Below, piece by piece: positions 9,257 to 18,111 of a stretch of DNA of 64,000 bases. The stretch's first letter is position 1; the number at the start of each line of letters is the position of its first letter. Location: contig NZ_FQXM01000005.1 of the NCBI RefSeq assembly GCF_900129965.1, positions 186,001-250,000 on the forward strand, given 5' to 3'. This DNA comes from Clostridium grantii DSM 8605 (GTDB lineage: Bacteria; Bacillota; Clostridia; Clostridiales; Clostridiaceae). Made by a program: the position numbers and the translations under genes. The notes beneath the pieces are model-generated. The model was not told where the DNA came from. It saw nothing but the letters and a program-made list of their open reading frames with translations, and did no database searches.

Positions 9257-9379
9257 TACAGTTCGTACTAAGTACGTAATTGCGAATAATTCTGCAAACA
9301 TACAAGAATTAAATACGTAGTTACGAATTTTTCTGCGAGCTATTCCGTACTGAGTTCTTAAATGCGAACCAACTAAGCA
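9257..9379 (+). repeat. Three degenerate 41-bp tandem repeats in the leader
   Basis: Cores AGTACGTAATTGCGAA (9271), AATACGTAGTTACGAA (9312) and AGTTCTTAAATGCGAA (9353) recur with exactly 41-bp spacing. They lie between the promoter and the start codon, in the transcribed leader. Function is unknown. Confidence 0.75.
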
Positions 9380-9477
9380 CAAATGAATAATTAAGCATTT
9401 TATTACTCATAAAAGAATGCAAAATTATTCTTTAGTGAATATATCAAAGTTCCACAAAAATACAGGGGGGTAAGAAA

Positions 9478-12400
9478 ATGAAAAAAATTATCAGCGTCAC
9501 CATGAGTTTTTTACTAATGTTTAATATTTTAGTAGTAAATACTCATGTTCTTGCAGAGGAATCAAGTAAACGTTTAAGTGTGGTTAATGTAATTGCAAGT
9601 GCAGATGATGGGAATTTACCTATTAATACAAATGATAACCTTAGTGATACTCGTTGGTCTGCAGCTAATGATGTAAATGGAAATGGACCATGGATTAAAT
9701 ATGATCTTGGTGAGTCAAAAGAAATTGGTTTTATAGGGATCGCATTTCATCAAGGAGACAAAAGATACACTATGATAGACATAGAAGTGTCTGATGATGA
9801 CGTAAATTGGACAACCGTATATTCAGGACAAAGTTCAGCTCAAACATTAGATATGGAAAAATTCGATATTGAAAATACAAAAGCTAGATACGTAAAAATT
9901 ACAGGGCACGGTTATACTTACTATGATGGATCAAAATCAGGAGCGTGGACTAGTATTTTAGAAACACATTTTTATTCTTCAGATAGTGATTCAATGGATG
10001 CTATGGAATTATCAGAAGTAGCTAAAGATGTGAAGTACACAAAAGTTGGTTTATATAATTCAGATAATAGTGTTCATGAAGTACATACTGCTAATTCGGT
10101 AACAAAAGATAGTATAAATATTTCTACTTTCAAGATTGATTTAGAAAATAATGATGGTGATGATGCACCTGAAATCCAAGCGGCTATTAATGCAGCTAGT
10201 AGTGGAGAAGAAATTTACTTTCCAAATGGAACATATAATTTAAAATCATCACTAATTCTAAAAACTGGAGTTAATTTAAGAGGAGAAAGTAAAGAAAAAA
10301 CAATTTTTATAGCTGAAAAAAATAGTGAAGGCAATTATTCAGATAATGTGTTTGAAATGTGGGGTCAAAACAATATAGCTATTTCTGATTTGACTATTAC
10401 ATCAACTTTTTCTGGAAATTATTCTACAGATCACCAAACAAACAATCCAGAAGCGGATGGACCAAAGTATGTTATTCGTATAGAAGATGCAACTTCAACA
10501 CATACTCCGTCTTATAATATTACAATTGACAACGTTTTAATTGAGAAATACCAAACTATGGGTGTTAGAATTTCAAAAAGTCATGATGTAGTAGTTAAGA
10601 ATTCTACTTTTCAAAATGCTACAGATGTTGGTGGTGGAGGAGCTGGATATGGTGTTTCTATCCAAGGAGAAGGTAATAATGTTAATAGATTAGGATATAT
10701 GAATGATACAAGATTTAATGTTGTTGAAAATTGTACATTCCAAGGACCATATCTTCGTCATGGTGCGCTTATTCAGTATTATGCCCACAATAATATGATT
10801 CGAAATAACACATTTATTCAAACAAAATTAGATGCTATCGACTTACATGGTGAAGATGAGTATCTTAATGAGATATACGGAAATACAATAACAGATATTG
10901 AAACAGGTGCAGGGGTCGGCGTTGGAAATACAGGCGCAACTCATGATAAATCAGGTCCAGGTAACTATATTCATGACAATATAATTACTAATTGTCGTGA
11001 AGGAGTTAAAGTTCATCTTGGTTCTGAGGATACAGTTATTTCAAATAATATTATAACTGGTTCTACAGTGGATAGTGCAAAAGGAATATATCTTCAAAAT
11101 GCGCCAGGTACAATTATAAAAAATAATATTATAAAAGATAATACTTCTAAAGATTTTTGGGCTCTTATTATAGAAGCAGATCCGGGAACAGATAATAGAG
11201 GGTCAGGTATTGCAGAAAATGTTACTGTTGAAGATAATGCTTTTAATAACTGTACAAATGGTATCAAAATTACTGCTGGAACAAATATATCAGTAAATAA
11301 TAATAGCTATGATTCAATTATTAATGAAAAAGTTCTGGATTCAAGAACTTATAGTTATGCAGAGCAACTTTTACCTTCACAAGTACTTGATTTAACTAAT
11401 TGGAAAGTAACTCTTCCTATTAATAATGCTCAGGAGATAACTCAACCAGCATTAAATAGTTATGAGTCAGAGTATTTTTATGTTAATGATACAAGTGATG
11501 CTGTTATATTTAATGCTCCAGTTGCAGCAGATGGAACAGATGCAACCACTGTTAATTCTTCTTATCCTAGATCAGAACTTAGAGAAATGACAAATAATGG
11601 TGCAAGCAAAGCTAGTTGGTCAACTACTGAAGGTAAACATACCATGATAATTGATGAAAAAATCACAAATACACCTGTGGTTAAGCCACATGTAGTTGTG
11701 GGACAAATTCATGATGCTGTGGACGATGTTATCATGATTAGATTAGAAGGAACTAAATTATTTGTACAAGCTGAAAGTATAGATCTAGGAACTCTAGATA
11801 GTGAGTATCAAATAGGAACCAGATTTAAAATTAAAGTTGAAGTGGAAAATGGTTTTATAAACATATACTATAATGATGAATTAAAAGTTGAGTATGCTGC
11901 TGAAAAAGTTGGATGTTACTTTAAAGCAGGTATGTATACTCAATCAAATTTATCAAAAGGGGATGCAGCTGAAGCTTATGGAGAAGTAGAAATATATGAT
12001 TTAAGTGTAACTCATTCAGGGGAAGAAGCTACTACACCTGATGATTCAACTGATAGCAGTGGGAATTCAGTGGACATACCAGACAGAGAAGCAGACAATG
12101 TTATAAATCCATCAATGGATACTTATGTAGAATTATCATCAGGGAAAGCTACAGAAGAGGTTAAGAATGAAAAAGATACTTTGTATGTTAAAATGAGTGG
12201 CGGACAAACTACGATAAGAGCAGGACTTGTGGAATTTGATGCTACAAATTTAGAATTAACATCAGCAAGTGCTTTAAGTTTAAATTTAACTGCAAAATCT
12301 GTGTCAGCAGCTACAAGCATATCAGTATATGGAACAGTAAATTCATGGAATACAGCATTGGTATGGACTGATTTAGGATTCACTGATAGTTCAAGATATG

Positions 12401-14487
12401 AAAAAGAAGTAGATTCAGTTATGAATACTGATATTAAAGATTGGTTAAATGGATTAACAAAAATTGGTGAAATAAGCGTAGAAGCATCTACCACAGAACA
12501 ACAATATTCAATTAATGTTTCAGATTTTGTTAATGATAACTTAGATGCGGATAAATTTACTTTTGTTTTATTTGACGAAACAGCATCAAATTCAAATGTT
12601 TATTTTTATTCTAGTGAAAAAGAAGGATCAAAGCCAGAATTGAAAATATGGAATAAAGCAGTAGAGTTTATTGCTACAGGTATTATTCCAGAAACTGCTG
12701 GAGATGTTGTACTAAATCCTACTATAGATACAATTGTAGAGTTATCTTCAGGTAAAGCTACAGATGATACAACAAATTCATTATTAAACAAAGATACATT
12801 ATATATTAAAACCACTTCAGGCGAAACCACTATTAGATTAGGAGTTATGAAATTTGATAAAAGTTCAGTATCAAAAGATATTGATGCAGCACAAATAAGA
12901 TTATCAGCTAGTAGTGTCAGCAAAGATACAACAATATCTGTTTATGGGACAACTTATGATTGGGATACAATTAATTGGAATGATATATTTACAGAAACTT
13001 CAAGATTTAGCAAAGACAATACAGAAATTCCAGATTGGCTAGAAGCTAATGCAACAAAAATAGGTGAAATTAATATGTTTCTTGGAGTTTCTGAATACAA
13101 ATTCAATTTAACAGATTTTGTTAATAATGATTTAAGTTCTGATAAATTTTCAATTATTCTAGTTAATGAAATTAAAGATAGTTCTGATGTTAAAATTTAT
13201 TCAAATGATAAAACTATTGAGGAACTTAAACCAGAATTAAGCATATGGTATCCTTCAATTTCATCTAACACAAATACTACGGATACAAATACTGCTGATA
13301 CAAATGAAGATGAAACAGTACCGACAAAACCAGCAGAAACAGCAGCAGAAACAGCAGTAGATGCAAATGCAGTAGATCGTGCATTATCATTAGTTTGCTA
13401 TGATTCATTGAAGTTAACAAATGATGGAATCACATTACCTACTTTAGTAGGCAGTGATGTAGTAGTTTCATGGGTTAGCGGAAATGTGAATTTAATAGAT
13501 AATACAGGATTAGTAAAAGCAGCATCTAAAAATTTAGATGTAACACTTACTGCTACTTTCACTAAGAATAATGAAATAACAACTAAAGAATTTATTTTCA
13601 TAGTTGAAGGAAATGAAACACCGGATGCAACAACACCGGATGCAACAACACCAGATGGGACAACACCGGATGCTACAACACCGGATGCGACAACACCGGA
13701 TGCGACAACACCGGATGCGACAACACCAGATACAACAACACCAGATACAACAACACCAGAAACAACAACCACAGCACCAAGTGAAGTGGTTGAAAAATTG
13801 AAGGATAAAATCAATAACTCTTCAGTTGTTGAAGCAGGCAAGAACTCAGATGAATTAATTCAAGCTATCAGTAAGATAGTAAAAGATAACCAGTTAAAAG
13901 AAGGAATATCCTTTGAAATTGATATCACTTCCAAAGCAACAGTTTCAAAAGATATTTTTGAAGCTATACAAGGAAAAAATATCAACGTAAAATTTGCAAA
14001 AAATGGCGTTCAATGGAGCATTAATGGAAAAGATATTAATGCAGAAAGCTTAGCAACTATAGGAGATATTGATTTATCACTTAAAGATGTTAGTGCAGAA
14101 CTTCAAGGAAAAATAATTGATAAAGTTTATAATGTAATGGGCAAAGATGTTGAATTATTCCCATTCTCTTATAACTATGACGGAGAATTACCAGGAATGT
14201 TTTCTGTAAAAGTATTTGTAGGAAAAAATTGGGCAGGAAAAATAATTAACGTATACAGATACTACCCAGAAAAAGATATGTATAAAGAAGTGGATAGCAA
14301 TATAAAGGTTGATAGTGAAGGGTATATGGAATATGATACAAATCATTGCTCTGACTATTTTATTACAGAATCAGTTGCTAAACTTCCACAAACAGGATCA
14401 AGAATAGATATTAATATCCTAATAATGCTTGGACTAACAATTATAGCAGCAGGTGTTGTTTTAATTAGAAAAAAGGATTTGAATTAA
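9478..14487 (+). CDS. Wall-anchored multidomain alginate lyase (F5/8C, beta-helix, PL7, two CBM96-like, Ig-like, LPXTG)
   Basis: A 1669-residue secreted protein. Signal peptide 1-27 (cleavage after VLA). An F5/8 type C (CBM32-like) domain at about 33-165. A right-handed beta-helix with Pectate_lyase_3-like start at about 225-625, with a DLHGEDE motif on one coil. A PL7 alginate lyase domain at about 637-855, holding all three family signatures: RSELRE (about 696), QIH (about 743) and YFKAGMYTQ (about 814). Two homologous about 190-residue CBM96/DNRLRE-like modules at about 870-1061 and 1071-1260. An Ig-like domain at 1296-1378, a Pro-Asp-Ala-Thr-Thr repeat linker, a C-terminal domain, then LPQTG (1636-1640), a membrane helix and RKK, i.e. 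a sortase signal. It would cleave alginate by beta-elimination at the cell surface; the beta-helix could be a second lyase (PL6-like) or an epimerase-like domain. RBS GGGGGG. Confidence 0.93.
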   Translation: MKKIISVTMSFLLMFNILVVNTHVLAEESSKRLSVVNVIASADDGNLPINTNDNLSDTRWSAANDVNGNGPWIKYDLGESKEIGFIGIAFHQGDKRYTMIDIEVSDDDVNWTTVYSGQSSAQTLDMEKFDIENTKARYVKITGHGYTYYDGSKSGAWTSILETHFYSSDSDSMDAMELSEVAKDVKYTKVGLYNSDNSVHEVHTANSVTKDSINISTFKIDLENNDGDDAPEIQAAINAASSGEEIYFPNGTYNLKSSLILKTGVNLRGESKEKTIFIAEKNSEGNYSDNVFEMWGQNNIAISDLTITSTFSGNYSTDHQTNNPEADGPKYVIRIEDATSTHTPSYNITIDNVLIEKYQTMGVRISKSHDVVVKNSTFQNATDVGGGGAGYGVSIQGEGNNVNRLGYMNDTRFNVVENCTFQGPYLRHGALIQYYAHNNMIRNNTFIQTKLDAIDLHGEDEYLNEIYGNTITDIETGAGVGVGNTGATHDKSGPGNYIHDNIITNCREGVKVHLGSEDTVISNNIITGSTVDSAKGIYLQNAPGTIIKNNIIKDNTSKDFWALIIEADPGTDNRGSGIAENVTVEDNAFNNCTNGIKITAGTNISVNNNSYDSIINEKVLDSRTYSYAEQLLPSQVLDLTNWKVTLPINNAQEITQPALNSYESEYFYVNDTSDAVIFNAPVAADGTDATTVNSSYPRSELREMTNNGASKASWSTTEGKHTMIIDEKITNTPVVKPHVVVGQIHDAVDDVIMIRLEGTKLFVQAESIDLGTLDSEYQIGTRFKIKVEVENGFINIYYNDELKVEYAAEKVGCYFKAGMYTQSNLSKGDAAEAYGEVEIYDLSVTHSGEEATTPDDSTDSSGNSVDIPDREADNVINPSMDTYVELSSGKATEEVKNEKDTLYVKMSGGQTTIRAGLVEFDATNLELTSASALSLNLTAKSVSAATSISVYGTVNSWNTALVWTDLGFTDSSRYEKEVDSVMNTDIKDWLNGLTKIGEISVEASTTEQQYSINVSDFVNDNLDADKFTFVLFDETASNSNVYFYSSEKEGSKPELKIWNKAVEFIATGIIPETAGDVVLNPTIDTIVELSSGKATDDTTNSLLNKDTLYIKTTSGETTIRLGVMKFDKSSVSKDIDAAQIRLSASSVSKDTTISVYGTTYDWDTINWNDIFTETSRFSKDNTEIPDWLEANATKIGEINMFLGVSEYKFNLTDFVNNDLSSDKFSIILVNEIKDSSDVKIYSNDKTIEELKPELSIWYPSISSNTNTTDTNTADTNEDETVPTKPAETAAETAVDANAVDRALSLVCYDSLKLTNDGITLPTLVGSDVVVSWVSGNVNLIDNTGLVKAASKNLDVTLTATFTKNNEITTKEFIFIVEGNETPDATTPDATTPDGTTPDATTPDATTPDATTPDATTPDTTTPDTTTPETTTTAPSEVVEKLKDKINNSSVVEAGKNSDELIQAISKIVKDNQLKEGISFEIDITSKATVSKDIFEAIQGKNINVKFAKNGVQWSINGKDINAESLATIGDIDLSLKDVSAELQGKIIDKVYNVMGKDVELFPFSYNYDGELPGMFSVKVFVGKNWAGKIINVYRYYPEKDMYKEVDSNIKVDSEGYMEYDTNHCSDYFITESVAKLPQTGSRIDINILIMLGLTIIAAGVVLIRKKDLN
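13616..13760 (+). repeat. 15-bp coding minisatellite (TTPDA repeat linker)
   Basis: About ten copies of ACAACACCGGATGCG-like units encode a Pro/Thr linker. The units are nearly identical at the DNA level, suggesting recent slippage. Such linkers hold catalytic domains away from the peptidoglycan. Confidence 0.85.
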
Positions 14488-14528
14488 GATAAGTTTAGTG
14501 AATTATAAGATATAAAAGTATTAATAAA

Positions 14529-14568
14529 AAAACAAACCAGTTATATTATTAACCGGTTTGTTTTTTTT
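14529..14568 (+). terminator. Terminator of the alginate lyase gene
   Basis: AAACAAACCAGTT pairs with AACCGGTTTGTTT (one mismatch), followed by eight T. Confidence 0.9.
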
Positions 14569-14676
14569 ATTTAGAGCAATTATTAATGAGTTGAATAAAA
14601 AATTCAATGGATTTTTTCACATTATTATGAGAAATTCTTTCATTTGTTCTATTTTTTAAGCGAAATTTAAGTTGAT

Positions 14677-15762
14677 TTATTTAATATAGAATAATTTGTT
14701 TATGGCGTTATCAAGAAGTATACCATTTTCACAGTGTAGCCATTTTTCTGCAATGATTACATGAATACAGTTATTAGCCTTGCTTTTAATATAATGGTAA
14801 ATTATTTCAGATTCATCAAGTTCTTCTTTTGCAAGAAAGGAAGAATTCTTAAGTTCTTTGGTATTAAAATAAAATAAAATTCTACTTTTAAGCAAAACCT
14901 TAATTTCTTTTGTACTTATATCTTTTAACAAATAGGTTTCACTAAAAAGCACTTTATTTCTTTTAATAAGAAAACATTTAATAATGCTGTCACTTAAATA
15001 CTCCAGTAAAACAATATTTCTATTCTGCTTCGTATGCTTAACCACTTTAGATTTATAAATTAAAGAATTAACAGCACTTATATAATCTCTATATTTAGCA
15101 GCTTTCTCAAAATCAAGGTTGAAGGCAGCATCATTCATAGTATTTTCCATTATTTCAATAATACTTTTGTCGTTACCTTTTAGTAAGTTTATTATGTTAT
15201 CAATAATATTAATATATTTTTCTCGGGGAAAATCTTTTAAACATAAGCCCATGCATAAACCTAAAGAATAGTTTAAACAAGCAGAACTATTTTTGAAATT
15301 ATTACTACAAAGTATTTTACAAGAAACTTTTATAGCTTCAATTGCTTTTTCAACGGTACCTTTACTTGTATAAGGACCAAAATAAAGATTTTTATCATTT
15401 TTATTAGCTTCATTAGTAGCTTCTATGGAAGGGAAATCATCATTTACACTAATTTTTATATAAGTATAACCTTCAGGATTTTTCATTAATCTATTGTATC
15501 TTGGCTTTAACTCTTTTATTAATTGGCACTCTAACATAAAAGCTTCAAATTCTGTATCTGTAAGAATATAATCAAAATCTTTTAAATTTTGAACTAATTT
15601 TATCACCTTAGGAGAATGAGCTTTTGATTTTGTGAAGTATGAACTAACTCTATTTTTTAAATTTTTAGATTTTCCTACATATATAATACCTTCAAGTGAA
15701 TCCTTCATAAGGTATACACCGGGAGAAGAAGGAAGTTGTTTTGCTTTATCTTTTAAGTTCAT
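14677..15762 (-). CDS. Short UvrC-type GIY-YIG endonuclease (Cho-like)
   Basis: 361 residues against about 600 for full UvrC. It has the N-terminal GIY-YIG nuclease (SSPGVYLMKD..GIIYVGKSKNLKNRVSSYF, with KELKPRYNRL), the cysteine cluster pattern C-x7-C-x3-C (CLNYSLGLCMGLC) that matches the UvrC Fe-S region, and a UVR motif (LDFEKAAKYRDYI). The RNase H-like 5' nuclease and the HhH domains are absent. This architecture resembles the stand-alone 3'-incision nuclease Cho. It ends with a normal stop and its core motifs are intact, so it is likely functional rather than broken. It diverges from the SOS polymerase cassette, but no GAAC-GTTC box is visible in its own promoter. Confidence 0.85.
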   Translation of the reverse strand: MNLKDKAKQLPSSPGVYLMKDSLEGIIYVGKSKNLKNRVSSYFTKSKAHSPKVIKLVQNLKDFDYILTDTEFEAFMLECQLIKELKPRYNRLMKNPEGYTYIKISVNDDFPSIEATNEANKNDKNLYFGPYTSKGTVEKAIEAIKVSCKILCSNNFKNSSACLNYSLGLCMGLCLKDFPREKYINIIDNIINLLKGNDKSIIEIMENTMNDAAFNLDFEKAAKYRDYISAVNSLIYKSKVVKHTKQNRNIVLLEYLSDSIIKCFLIKRNKVLFSETYLLKDISTKEIKVLLKSRILFYFNTKELKNSSFLAKEELDESEIIYHYIKSKANNCIHVIIAEKWLHCENGILLDNAINKLFYIK

Positions 15763-15773
15763 AGGCCCTCCAG

Positions 15774-15818
15774 TATAATGGCAGATATATGAGTTATATT
15801 TTAAAGAATGCCATTATA
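15774..15818. repeat. Inverted repeat upstream of the UvrC-like gene
   Basis: TATAATGGCA (15774-15783) and TGCCATTATA (15809-15818) are perfect 10-bp arms about 25 bp apart in the promoter/leader of the minus-strand gene. It could be an operator or a leader hairpin. Confidence 0.5.
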
Positions 15819-15983
15819 AAAATCATATATGAGATATAAAAATTAGTCAATTTTATTAACATGATTTTCATATAAATTATGATTGTGTTACGAATTTTGG
15901 ATCTTGATTTTCTAGTATTGTAGAGTGATATATATATTCTTTTTTTTGAATAAAAAAAACTTTATAAAACAAAAGAATAGTAG

Positions 15984-16007
15984 TATAATTAAAAAGAACA
16001 TATGTTC
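15984..16007 (+). promoter_or_regulatory. Promoter -10 and LexA (SOS) box of the first 87-aa gene
   Basis: TATAAT (15984-15989) is followed by GAACATATGTTC (15996-16007), a perfect palindrome matching the Firmicute LexA consensus (CGAACRNRYGTTYC). Placement over the transcription start predicts SOS repression. Confidence 0.82.
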
Positions 16008-16031
16008 TAAAAGCCTTAAAGGAGTGATTTT

Positions 16032-16295
16032 ATGCTACTACCCAAAATTATTGAAGTAGTTTCTTATTTTACAGTAAATGGAGAAATTAAGCCTATTAGA
16101 TTTAGAATTACAGAGGATGATGGTTATTCTGAAGTGGTGAGAATCAAAAGAGTATTGCAGAAAGATATGGTTAAATCTAAAGTTGACCCTCATGTGGTTT
16201 TTAGATGTGAAGCTTTAGTTAATGATTCTAGAAAATATTTGGTTATCAAGTTTGATATGAAGAGCTGTAGATGGTATTTATATAGCTTGAAATGA
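16032..16295 (+). CDS. 87-aa SOS-associated protein, paralog of 17682-17945
   Basis: A small soluble protein with no membrane helix. It aligns end to end with the 87-aa product encoded just after the polymerase gene: IEVVSYFTVNGEIKPIRFRI against IEMMVWFDSEGVANPVRFKL, then FRCEALV against FTCESLI, and ending CRWYLYSL against CKWILFKY. It has a strong RBS (AAAGGAG) and a LexA box right upstream, so it belongs to the SOS response. I do not recognise a named family. A YolD-like or ImuB-accessory role with the Y-family polymerase is a reasonable guess from context only. Confidence 0.75.
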   Translation: MLLPKIIEVVSYFTVNGEIKPIRFRITEDDGYSEVVRIKRVLQKDMVKSKVDPHVVFRCEALVNDSRKYLVIKFDMKSCRWYLYSLK

Positions 16296-16334
16296 ATTGA
16301 ATATATAGAAGTAAATAAAAAATTTAAATTTTTC

Positions 16335-16364
16335 TTGATAATAGAACTTATGTTCGGGTATAAT
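16335..16364 (+). promoter_or_regulatory. SOS promoter of the Y-family polymerase gene with embedded LexA box
   Basis: TTGATA (16335), an 18-bp spacer and TATAAT (16359-16364); GAACTTATGTTC (16344-16355) fills the spacer. LexA binding here would block RNA polymerase directly. Confidence 0.82.
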
Positions 16365-16400
16365 ATAAATAGTAACTAAAATGAAAGGAAGATGATGGAA

Positions 16401-17666
16401 ATGGAAGATGATTTAAAAAGAATTGTTTTTCATATAGATGTTAATTCTGCTTATTTATCTTGGGAAGCTATTGATAGAATACAACATGGAGATTTAAAGG
16501 ATTTAAGAGAAATTCCTTCTGCAGTGGGTGGGGATCCTAAAAGTAGAAATGGCATTATATTAGCAAAATCTATTCCAGCTAAGAAATATGGAATAAAAAC
16601 AGGGGAAACCTTGTATGCGGCTTTACAAAAATGCCCTCAATTAAAAATTGTACCTCCCCATTATCAATTATATTTAAAGTGCAGCAATGCAATGATGGAA
16701 CTGCTTAAAGACTATTCTCCTGTTATTCAAAGGTATTCTGTAGATGAGTGTTTTTTAGATTTTACAAATTTAGAAACACTATTTAGAAAGAAACCAGTAG
16801 ATATAGCCAACGAAATAAAAGAGAGAATTAAAAATGAGTTGGGATTTACCGTTAACATAGGAATTTCATCCAATAAACTTTTAGCTAAAATGGCCTCTGA
16901 TTTTAAAAAACCAGATAATGTTCATACTTTATTTGAACATGAGATAAAAGAAAAAATGTGGCCACTGCCGGTGGAAGATTTATTTATGGTGGGAAGAGCT
17001 ACAGCGCCTAAATTAAGAAAATATAATATAAATACTATTGGTGACATTGCTAATTATGACGTAGAATTGTTACAACATAAATTTAAAAGTTTTGGTGTTT
17101 TACTATGGCAATATGCAAATGGAATGGAGCATTCTTTGGTTAGGGGAGGGAAACAAATTGATATGAAAGGGCTTGGAAATTCTACAACCATTTCATTTGA
17201 TGTTATAGATTCAAGAACAGCTCATATGGTTATTTTATCTTTGGTGGAAACAATAGGAATGAGGTTAAGGGATTCTAAAAATTTATGTTCATTAGTAGCC
17301 GTTAGTATTAGAACTAGTGAATTTGAAAACTGTTCCCATCAGAAAAATATAGGATACTATACCAATTGTACTGATGATATTTATATTATAGCCAAAAAGT
17401 TATTCGACCAAATGTGGAAAGGGGAAGCTATTCGACATATTGGTGTTAGAGTATCACATTTGAATAAAGCTATGGAGAATCAAATATCTTTTTTTGAAAA
17501 ACCAAATATTGATAAGAAGCTATCTTTAGATAAAACAATAGATGATATAAGAATGAAATATGGTAAAAAAGCTATTATACGCTCTAGTTTTTTACATTCG
17601 GGGATAGGACCTATAAACGGAGGAACTCAAGAAGAAGAGTATCCTATAATGTCTAGTATTTTATAA
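16401..17666 (+). CDS. dinB: Y-family DNA polymerase (Pol IV/DinB superfamily)
   Basis: About 421 residues. Palm motifs are intact: FHIDVNSAYLSWEA (first metal Asp) and YSVDECFLDF (second Asp-Glu pair). Little-finger residues follow and the protein ends without UmuC-specific features. A run ENQISFFEKP near the C-terminus resembles a beta-clamp-binding QxxLF-type motif. It performs translesion synthesis past damaged bases. Of three in-frame ATGs, 16401 is best placed, 9 bp after AAAGGAAG. Flanked by two paralogous small proteins, it forms a three-gene SOS cassette. It could equally be annotated ImuB-like or UvrX-like. Confidence 0.88.
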   Translation: MEDDLKRIVFHIDVNSAYLSWEAIDRIQHGDLKDLREIPSAVGGDPKSRNGIILAKSIPAKKYGIKTGETLYAALQKCPQLKIVPPHYQLYLKCSNAMMELLKDYSPVIQRYSVDECFLDFTNLETLFRKKPVDIANEIKERIKNELGFTVNIGISSNKLLAKMASDFKKPDNVHTLFEHEIKEKMWPLPVEDLFMVGRATAPKLRKYNINTIGDIANYDVELLQHKFKSFGVLLWQYANGMEHSLVRGGKQIDMKGLGNSTTISFDVIDSRTAHMVILSLVETIGMRLRDSKNLCSLVAVSIRTSEFENCSHQKNIGYYTNCTDDIYIIAKKLFDQMWKGEAIRHIGVRVSHLNKAMENQISFFEKPNIDKKLSLDKTIDDIRMKYGKKAIIRSSFLHSGIGPINGGTQEEEYPIMSSIL

Positions 17667-17681
17667 AATGAGGAATGAATA

Positions 17682-17945
17682 ATGAAGGTTATAGCAAAGC
17701 CAATTGAAATGATGGTTTGGTTTGACTCTGAGGGGGTAGCTAATCCAGTTAGATTTAAACTGAATCTAAAGGATGAACAATATCGAGTTATAAAGATACA
17801 TAGCGTGATAGAGAGAAATAAAGAAAGGTTAGCAGGAAACGATATGCTTAAATTTACCTGTGAAAGTTTAATTGATAATTGTTTGAAAGTATATGAAATA
17901 AAATATGAAATAAGTACTTGTAAATGGATATTGTTTAAATACTAA
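17682..17945 (+). CDS. 87-aa protein, second paralog flanking the Y-family polymerase
   Basis: The gene begins 15 bp after the polymerase stop with AGGAAT as RBS, so it is co-transcribed. Same length and same conserved positions as the product of 16032-16295 (N-terminal I-E, central P-[VI]-RF, F-C-E, C-[RK]-W near the end). No signal peptide or helix is seen. The duplicated pair around one polymerase suggests a dimeric or hetero-oligomeric accessory factor; the function is unknown. Confidence 0.75.
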   Translation: MKVIAKPIEMMVWFDSEGVANPVRFKLNLKDEQYRVIKIHSVIERNKERLAGNDMLKFTCESLIDNCLKVYEIKYEISTCKWILFKY

Positions 17946-17948
17946 ATG

Positions 17949-17992
17949 AAAACCCCAACCAATAATATTTAATTTGGTTAGGGTAGTTTTGT
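17949..17992 (+). terminator. Terminator of the SOS cassette
   Basis: AACCCCAACCAA pairs with TTGGTTAGGGT (one mismatch), followed by TAGTTTTGTT. Confidence 0.6.
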
Positions 17993-18111
17993 TATCAATT
18001 TTATGAAAATTATGTATTAAAATAAAAAATGATAAGTCTAGAATAAAAGTTGATAAGTATAAAAAACGTATTTTTCTTATAATATAGACAAACAAAATTG
18101 GAGGGATCGAT

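Larger units (their letters stand above)
9082..9477 (+). other. 396-bp leader region of the wall-anchored lyase gene
   Basis: No gene is seen. It contains, in order: an imperfect 15-bp inverted repeat (9096-9110 and 9173-9187) bracketing a near-consensus promoter (9144-9172), a perfect 13-bp hairpin (9212-9244), and three 41-bp-period direct repeats (about 9257-9379), then the RBS. The predicted transcript therefore has a structured 5' leader of about 300 nt. Confidence 0.7.

Noticed and set aside
13616..13760. Regular short repeat that could suggest a CRISPR array
   Set aside because: Units are 15 bp, in frame, without spacers, and code for a linker.
13604..13801. 65-aa plus-strand frame rich in Gln/Met/Arg repeats
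   Set aside because: It is an alternative frame of the same 15-bp repeat inside the lyase gene.
13398..13841. 147-aa minus-strand frame with many ASGVV repeats
   Set aside because: It is the antisense of the TTPDA coding minisatellite in the lyase gene and has no RBS.
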